From DAMCAP01 sp032059445 (GTDB lineage: Bacteria; Bacillota; Clostridia; Oscillospirales; Ruminococcaceae): a stretch of 64,000 nucleotides of DNA. This document shows, piece by piece, positions 58,966 through 64,000 of the stretch (the first letter of the stretch is position 1; every line of letters starts with the position of its first letter). The notes beneath the pieces were generated by a model. It was given only the letters and a program-made list of their open reading frames with translations, ran no database searches and was not told the origin of the DNA. The stretch is from positions 1-64,000 of the forward strand of contig DAMCAP010000012.1 in assembly GCA_032059445.1 (NCBI GenBank). Direction: 5' to 3'. The translations under genes and the position numbers were made by a program.

Positions 58966-59534
58966 TGATGAGCTTCTCCTTTAAATGCCATTGCAACGTC
59001 TGATTTTTTCGCTTCCTCCGCTGCAAAGAAATCCTGCTTTACAAGGTGCATGGATTTTGACACTAAGCTTTTGGGGAAGGTAACAATCAACTGGTTTAGC
59101 AACGAAACATTTGCATTATGAAGTCGCCTTGCCGCCTGTAGATGTTCCTCTACGTCTGCGGTTGTTACTTGCAGCTGCTTAAAATTCTCACTGGATTTAA
59201 GCTCGGGGTAGTTTTCAGCGATGACGCTGATTTTACTTTGCATAGTATCAAGCTTCTCATTTATATCATTTTTTTCTGATACCGACATACCTTTTCGCAG
59301 GTTTACGATTTTTTCAAGGGTTTCTACTTCATGGCGGGCATACGCTTTCGTGATATCCAGCATCTTAGTCAGTGTATCGTAGCGCTTTGTCAGGGCAACA
59401 TCAATTCCAGAGCTTGCCTCATCTATTTTAACAATTAGCTTCCTAAATTGATTGCTGGTTGCGATCCACCAAATCATCAGGATAAAAAGTACTACTGCTA
59501 AAGCAATCATATACGGCATAACGTTTATCTCCAT
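58962..59534 (-). CDS. lemA: LemA family protein
   Basis: A 190-residue protein with one N-terminal membrane segment (MPYMIALAVVLFILMIWWI, about 6-24) and the long helical LemA domain: IDEASSGIDVALTKRYDTLTKMLDITKAYARHE near residue 37 (in part), IAENYPELKSSENFKQLQ near 105, and RRLHNANVSLLNQLIVTFP near 137. LemA proteins are of unknown molecular function and are often encoded next to DUF3137 or TPM-domain proteins, as here. ATG at 59534 after AAAGAAATGGAG. 11 bp separate it from the DUF3137 gene. Confidence 0.93.
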   Translation of the reverse strand: MEINVMPYMIALAVVLFILMIWWIATSNQFRKLIVKIDEASSGIDVALTKRYDTLTKMLDITKAYARHEVETLEKIVNLRKGMSVSEKNDINEKLDTMQSKISVIAENYPELKSSENFKQLQVTTADVEEHLQAARRLHNANVSLLNQLIVTFPKSLVSKSMHLVKQDFFAAEEAKKSDVAMAFKGEAHQ

Positions 59535-59545
59535 TTCTTTATATA

Positions 59546-60451
59546 TTAATGAGATGTTGCAACAAGCGTATTATTCTCAAGGCTCATAAGCTCAATAAAA
59601 TCAGTAATCACCTTTATGTCCTTTAAAACCAGCTCTTTTTCTTTCCAAATTGTACGATTTGAAAGGAGTTTCGCTTCAAGTGAATCTTTTTTGCTGGTGA
59701 TTGCAACATATAGTTTATGATCCCTAAAGCACAAAGCGATCTTTCCCCCATATTGCTTTGAAAGCATAGATATTGCTTCTACAATTTGAGGAGTCAAAAT
59801 ATAAAAAGCTGTTTGTGGGTCGCTGCAAAAGACGTTAAAATTGTTGTTAAACAGCTCAGACTCCATAAATACCTGTTGGCCGCTTGATTGCTTACTTTTT
59901 AGTACATCCAGCAATTCTCGGTTGCTGCCTTCTGGGTGAAAGTTTTTACCCATTACCTTGACAGGAGCGGCTGCGGGCTTTAGGAAGTCAAAAACAAGGA
60001 ATCTGCCTGTGAAGCATTGCGTTTCTACTTCTCCGCCTGATATGCCGTCTTTTCCAACTAATTTCCGTTTATCTATGGTAACTATATCCGCTTGCTTAAA
60101 CTTCACCTTGCCGTACTTTGCCACGATTAAATCATTGCTGACAAATTCGTCCTTTAGTACAACAAGCTCCGAAAGGGCAACCTCTTCTTTGCTTACACCT
60201 TTTTCCGATTCGTACCCAAGCTCTGTAAATATACCCTCCAAGCTTACCTTTACGATGTTATCTTTAAACTGCCTTTTATACTCCGACGTTTTTTTCATAA
60301 CCAACGCAAGAAATAAAATTCCACCTATCACACACAGTGCAATACTAAAGGGTGATGGGAAAAATGGCGTAGCCAAAACCATGATTGCAATATTGAGTAT
60401 TAAATAAAACTTGGCACTTTTCCTTAGCTTCTCGAGCTCTGTTAGTGTCAC
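59546..60451 (-). CDS. DUF3137 domain-containing membrane protein
   Basis: A 301-residue protein with two hydrophobic segments near the N-terminus (about 15-32 and 35-52; FYLILNIAIMVLATPFF, then IALCVIGGILFLALVM) and a cytosolic DUF3137 domain (about 65-295; GRFLVFDF near 165, MESELFNNNFNVFCSDPQTAFYILTPQ near 208 in part, and KIALCFRDHKLYVAI near 250). DUF3137 occurs mainly beside LemA; its function is unknown. ATG at 60451; the DUF2442 gene ends 18 bp upstream. Confidence 0.9.
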   Translation of the reverse strand: MTLTELEKLRKSAKFYLILNIAIMVLATPFFPSPFSIALCVIGGILFLALVMKKTSEYKRQFKDNIVKVSLEGIFTELGYESEKGVSKEEVALSELVVLKDEFVSNDLIVAKYGKVKFKQADIVTIDKRKLVGKDGISGGEVETQCFTGRFLVFDFLKPAAAPVKVMGKNFHPEGSNRELLDVLKSKQSSGQQVFMESELFNNNFNVFCSDPQTAFYILTPQIVEAISMLSKQYGGKIALCFRDHKLYVAITSKKDSLEAKLLSNRTIWKEKELVLKDIKVITDFIELMSLENNTLVATSH

Positions 60452-60469
60452 AAAAAATCATCTCCATTT

Positions 60470-60742
60470 CTATTTGGTTCTGTCAATCATTAAAAGATCC
60501 ATAAAGTCGTCGGCTGTAATTGTAACAAGCTCTTCTTCGTTAACTCCAAAGATAAGAGCATCGCCGTCTGTGCGGACGCTTGCAAAGATCTCTGGGTCTT
60601 GCAGCCTCCCATAGCGTATCGACTGGATGCGGCTTGTGAAATCAAACAAAATATCATTGCCGGTTTCCATTTGGATTTTTAGCTGATAGTTTGGCAAGAG
60701 CGTAACGCTGCGAAACACTGGCCTACTAAAGTACTTTTCCAA
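60470..60742 (-). CDS. DUF2442 domain protein
   Basis: Small cytosolic protein of 90 residues consistent with DUF2442: VTLLPNYQLKIQMETGNDILFDFT near residue 13 (in part), then GRLQDPEIFASVRTDGDALIFGV near 45 (in part). DUF2442 proteins are often encoded next to toxin-antitoxin-like partners (DUF4160), but no such gene is here; instead it leads the DUF3137-LemA run. TTG start at 60742 preceded by GGAGG at about ten bases. The family assignment is moderate. Confidence 0.7.
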   Translation of the reverse strand: MEKYFSRPVFRSVTLLPNYQLKIQMETGNDILFDFTSRIQSIRYGRLQDPEIFASVRTDGDALIFGVNEEELVTITADDFMDLLMIDRTK

Positions 60743-60774
60743 GCTGTTTGGGCCTCCTTTACGATGAAATAAAA

Positions 60775-60807
60775 AAGAACTACCATATAAATCATATGGC
60801 AGTTCTA
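60775..60807 (-). terminator. Leader terminator/attenuator before the DUF2442-LemA operon
   Basis: AGAACTGCCATATGATTT and ATATGGTAGTTCT on the minus strand form a 12-bp stem with one mismatch, followed by TTTTTT and ATTT. It lies between a possible promoter (TTGAAT, 16-base spacer, TATAGA, near 60850-60877) and the operon start at 60742. Confidence 0.6.
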
Positions 60808-60938
60808 TTTAAGATGGTATTACCCATCGGGTATTTATTTTGCGTATTCTATAAATACAGTGCTGCTAAATTCAAAAAAATGTTATTTAAAGGGTTGATT
60901 GGGCGTTGTTTATTTATGTAAAGTACTGATAATTATGC

Positions 60939-60944
60939 TATAAT
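60939..60944 (+). promoter_or_regulatory. Extended -10 promoter of the LuxR/MalT-type gene
   Basis: TG-C-TATAAT (TATAAT at 60939-60944, TG at 60936-60937). No good -35 hexamer is visible at 17 bases. Confidence 0.5.
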
Positions 60945-61006
60945 CAATGTAATATACAGTATAAGGCAGTATTTATACGACTTTATTATATGAGGTGGCG
61001 AGTTAT

Positions 61007-63470
61007 TTGTTGAGAAATAAGCAAAGCAAAGACTATTACTTCCCCAGGTTGCTGTTGGGGCAGCTAGCGCAGATTTTAGAGTATCCATTAACTCTAGTGG
61101 AAGCTCCGTCTGGATTTGGGAAAACCACCGCTATAAAGCAGTACCTAGCAGAAGCTTGCCATACAACAAATGTATACATGCCTTGGTGAGCCTGCATATA
61201 GGTCATGGGATGGCATTTGTAACTTAATTAATGCAATTGATACAGCTACCATTGAAAAAATCAAAAGCTTTGGTATGCCCTGTGAAGACACCCTTTACGA
61301 TATAATTGAGTTAATTGATGGAATAGCCTGTAAAGAACAAACGGTGTTGGTAATTGATAACTACCAGTTAATACGAAATGCGCATCTGGATATGCTAAGC
61401 AATGCTTTTGCCAGTGGCTTTAATACCAATTTTCACATCGTGATTATAACTCAGCCTCCCAAGAAGAAAATCTCGATGAACACGATATATCATCCCAAAA
61501 AACTAGTAATCGATCGGTCTTATTTTTTCTTTTCAAAAGAAGATACTAATTTATTTTTTAAGCAGTCGGGTATTCGTCTATCCGCTGAGGAATTAGACCA
61601 TATATGGCGAAGCACCGAAGGGTGGGTAGCCGCACTTTGCCTGCAAAAAAAGAACTATCTCGTGTTGGGCTCATTTAGGGATGCCGTGGGGATACATGAG
61701 CTATTGGAAACAGCTATTTGGAATAGGCTAAATGAGAAGGAGCAGAGCTTTTTACGATCACTTTCGTTATTTAATCGTTTTACGCTAAACCAGGCGATGA
61801 TTATGCTTAACACCACTGAGCTGCCTGAATATGCCAACGAATTGCTGACGCATCATGATTTTATCCACTACGATGATAACTCCCACTCCTATTATTTTCA
61901 CAGTTTATTACATGATTATCTTACAAAGCATATGGATCAGAAAAAAGCAACAGAATACGGCAGGCACGTATACCTCAGAGCCGGACTTGCTTATGCAGCC
62001 GACTCCCAAAACTATCGGGCAGCCCAGTGCTATTATGAGATTGAGGATTTTGAACGATTGCTATCTTTGCCTTTTAAATGCACGGATTTAGATGAATGGG
62101 TTGGCTTGGGTAGCGAATTATTCATATCCAATATCCTTCAAAAATGCCCCAGAGAAGTGTTGATAAAGCACCCTAAGAATTTAATTGTGTTCGCCTTTGA
62201 GATGTTTATGCTTGGCAAATATGAGCTATTTGGGGAACTCAGCAGTATTATTACGCAAATTCTCTCTAAGCAAAACCCCAACCTTGAAGAAGGTGAATTT
62301 GAGTGGCTGTCGGGTGAGTTTGCACTCATGACATCTATGACAAAGTTTAATAACATTAATCTTATGGGTGAGGAGCTCAAAAAAGCTTATTGCCTGTTGG
62401 GCGGCGAGTCAAGGCTCTTAACCTTCGTAGATGGGTGGGCAATGGACGCTCCCTCGGTGCTATATCTCTTTTGGAGCAAAAGCGGCGCTTTACAACAGCA
62501 ACTGCAAAGTATAGATACATGCATGCCCTATTACTACAAGGTTGCGAGTTATCATGGTATGGGTGCCGAGATTGTGATGCGGGCAGAAGCCCTGCTGAAT
62601 GGTGGCGATGATATGGGCGCGGAGGTACTCTGCCACAAGGCCCTATATCTTGCAGAAATGAAGGATCAGAAGAGTATTTGCTTTTGTGCAGAAATGTGCC
62701 TGCTTAGGATTGCTATCCTGCGAGGAGATGCATTTATGTTTGAGAGTGTGCTGCAAAACTTAGACAAGCGAACACTGACAGGCAATGTATTGCGCTCTAG
62801 GTATACGCAGGCTTTAATAAAAGGCTTTTTATATATCCAGCTTGGGAATCCAGAAAAAGTTGAGAGCTGGTTATTAGAATCATACGGGGCTGAGAGGCTT
62901 TTATACAGTGCTGCCATACCATTTGGTCAGGTCATATATGCAGGGTATTTAATTGCGAGCAGGCAGTACGCAAAGCTAATCGGCATTTCTGAAGTATTAA
63001 TAGGCCGGGCAGAGGCGCAAAATCTTTTGCTGGCTAAGATTTATCAACTCATCTATCTATCAATCGCATATTTACATACCAACCAAAGGGAAAAGGCCAT
63101 GGTACAGCTTAAGCTTGCTTTGAATCTTGCAGTGCCCGATGAGGTCTACTTGCCCTTCGCTGAGAATGCTCACCTGCTGGGTGATTTATTAGATTGTGTG
63201 TGCACAGTTGACAAAATACATAAAATTGCGCTTCGTCAAAGCGCAGGAGTAGAAATCCTCAAAAAACACTATAAAGGCATTGATGCAGGTTTAACACCGC
63301 GAGAAAAAGAAATAGCCAGACTCGCGCAAGATGGAAAAACCAATAAAGAGATTGGCGCACTACTTTTTATTTCATCTGAAACAGTTAAAATGACGCTGAA
63401 AAAGATCTTTAAAAAGCTAGATATTCATTCTAGGGTGCAGCTGGAGACTACTCAATTAGAGTCGAAATAA
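61007..63470 (+). pseudogene. LuxR family, MalT-like ATP-binding regulator with a frameshift
   Basis: Large signal-transduction ATPase with a C-terminal LuxR helix-turn-helix (LAL/MalT type). Codons from the TTG at 61007 (or 61010; GAGGTGG lies upstream) give FPRLLLGQL and the Walker A VEAPSGFGKTTAI, and this frame ends at a TGA at 61187-61189. The rest continues in another frame from about 61170 (YTCLGEPAYRSWDGICNLI) to 63470, covering the sensor and TPR-like helical domain and the DNA-binding end GLTPREKEIARLAQDGKTNKEIG (in part). The switch lies within about 20 bp, so one base is lost or gained. It may be a sequencing error or a disabled gene. It is divergent from the DUF2442-LemA operon. 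Confidence 0.82.
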
Positions 63471-63554
63471 TATAAGAATAGGCTAAAAGCGGGAACTCAA
63501 AGCGTGCGTCGCAGTTCTTTAATAAAAATGCACAGCTAAATAACGTAAAACAAA

Positions 63555-63588
63555 AGCAACCGCACAGGTTTATTCTCGTGCGGTTGCT
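63555..63588. terminator. Terminator of the LuxR/MalT-type gene
   Basis: AGCAACCGCAC (63555-63565) pairs with GTGCGGTTGCT (63578-63588) over 11 bp; a T-rich tract follows. Confidence 0.75.
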
Positions 63589-63763
63589 GTTCTGTATTGA
63601 GTTTTGCTTTGACCCATCGATTCGTTCACAAGTTGCCCATTGTATTTGGCTAGAAGGGGTCACTTTGCTCTTAAATATACCCGTATACTTTTATGTAATA
63701 CGATGCTAAAAAAACTCAGCGAGCTTCAGGGAATTCACTGCTCGTAATTATCAAGATCTATAC

Positions 63764-63808
63764 AAAACCCGCTAGATCAGCTGAGTCTCAGCGTCTTTAG
63801 CGGGTTTT
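63764..63808. terminator. Terminator between the LuxR-type and DUF6273 genes
   Basis: AAAACCCGCTA (63764-63774) pairs with TAGCGGGTTTT (63798-63808) over 11 bp, usable on both strands. The 374 bp from 63471 to 63844 hold only the two terminators. Confidence 0.75.
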
Positions 63809-63844
63809 ATCTGTAAACTTACTTGATCAGATAAATAGTATAAA

Positions 63845-64000
63845 TCATAACTGGAGCCATAAAGCAGGTCGAACGCCACCGTCGCGCTCTGGGCCGAAGC
63901 TGCGGAAGAATACACTATTGCCATTGATGCCTACGCACCCGCCAGGGCTACCGTGAATATATGCAGCAGCTCGGTTTATGCGCCCTGGCGACCGAAGCCA
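63845..64000 (-). CDS. C-terminal fragment of a DUF6273-type protein, cut by window edge
   Basis: On the minus strand a frame without start enters at 64000 and stops with TGA at 63845, giving 51 residues. It reads WLRSPG at the beginning and ends GGVRPALWLQL, with GCVGINGNSVFF in between; this is the closing pattern of DUF6273 proteins (WLRSPG, then NNxxVNxxxGVRPALW). Such proteins are often large secreted or surface proteins with Ig-like domains. The start and the rest lie beyond 64000. The terminator at 63764-63808 lies just downstream. Confidence 0.75.
   Translation of the reverse strand, partial: WLRSPGRINRAAAYIHGSPGGCVGINGNSVFFRSFGPERDGGVRPALWLQL

Overview
The window looks like a chromosomal contig from an anaerobic, probably spore-forming, low-to-moderate GC Firmicute of class Clostridia, most likely in or near the Oscillospiraceae/Ruminococcaceae. 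The pointers are a class III fructose-1,6-bisphosphatase, a sensory PAS-containing [FeFe]-hydrogenase next to a group B [FeFe]-hydrogenase, DUF896, a gamma-SASP-like repeat protein, YmaF, a MalT-type LuxR regulator, and strong GGAGG ribosome binding sites with frequent TTG/GTG starts. No rRNA, tRNA, insertion sequence, phage gene or CRISPR array was found. Eight runs of exactly ten N mark assembly gaps; seven lie inside genes and break their reading frames artificially (helD twice, fbp, cobS, cobU, a DUF6512 gene and an RsgI-like gene).

Layout. 1-3.4 kb (minus): proA (cut by the window edge), proB, a CNNM/CorC transporter and an acyl carrier protein. 3.7-9 kb: a DUF5808 membrane protein, a small membrane protein, a MATE exporter, an HD hydrolase, a 33-residue membrane peptide, and a NiCo riboswitch that controls a cation diffusion facilitator. 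9-19.7 kb: helD, an iron-sulfur flavoprotein, cinA, fbp, traX-like, tex and a nitroreductase. 19.9-24.8 kb (minus): a hydrogen-metabolism operon made of a thioredoxin-like [2Fe-2S] protein, sensory hydrogenase HydS, a SpoIIE phosphatase and a group B hydrogenase. 25-30.3 kb: an M20 amidase, a copper ATPase with four HMA domains, and an OGG1-type glycosylase. 30.6-35.2 kb: a small membrane protein, rlmB with a 45-bp tandem-repeat extension, and an 803-residue protein that keeps the P1B-ATPase membrane topology but has lost its catalytic motifs. 35.4-39.4 kb: a VOC protein and the lower-ligand cobalamin operon cobT-cobU-cobS-cobU-like-phosphatase. 39.6-46 kb: DUF4438, DUF6512, DUF896, glycerate kinase and an NMT1/THI5-type ABC transporter. 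46-50.4 kb: an ECF sigma factor with an RsgI-like anti-sigma, small proteins, a GNAT enzyme, YmaF and the SASP-like repeat protein. 50.6-54.8 kb: a GH18 glycosidase, a MocR regulator and an M20D amidohydrolase. 55-60.8 kb (minus): secreted and lipoprotein genes, LemA, DUF3137 and DUF2442. 61-63.5 kb: a frameshifted LuxR/MalT-type regulator. At the right edge lies the C-terminus of a DUF6273 protein.

Functional threads. Metal handling recurs: Ni/Co sensing with efflux, Cu export, cobalamin completion and iron-sulfur hydrogenases. The hydrogenase operon couples a putative H2 sensor to a phosphatase and to a catalytic hydrogenase. The item I rate highest is the degenerate P-type ATPase at 32.8-35.2 kb: no known function fits it, and it may be a transporter-derived scaffold or sensor.
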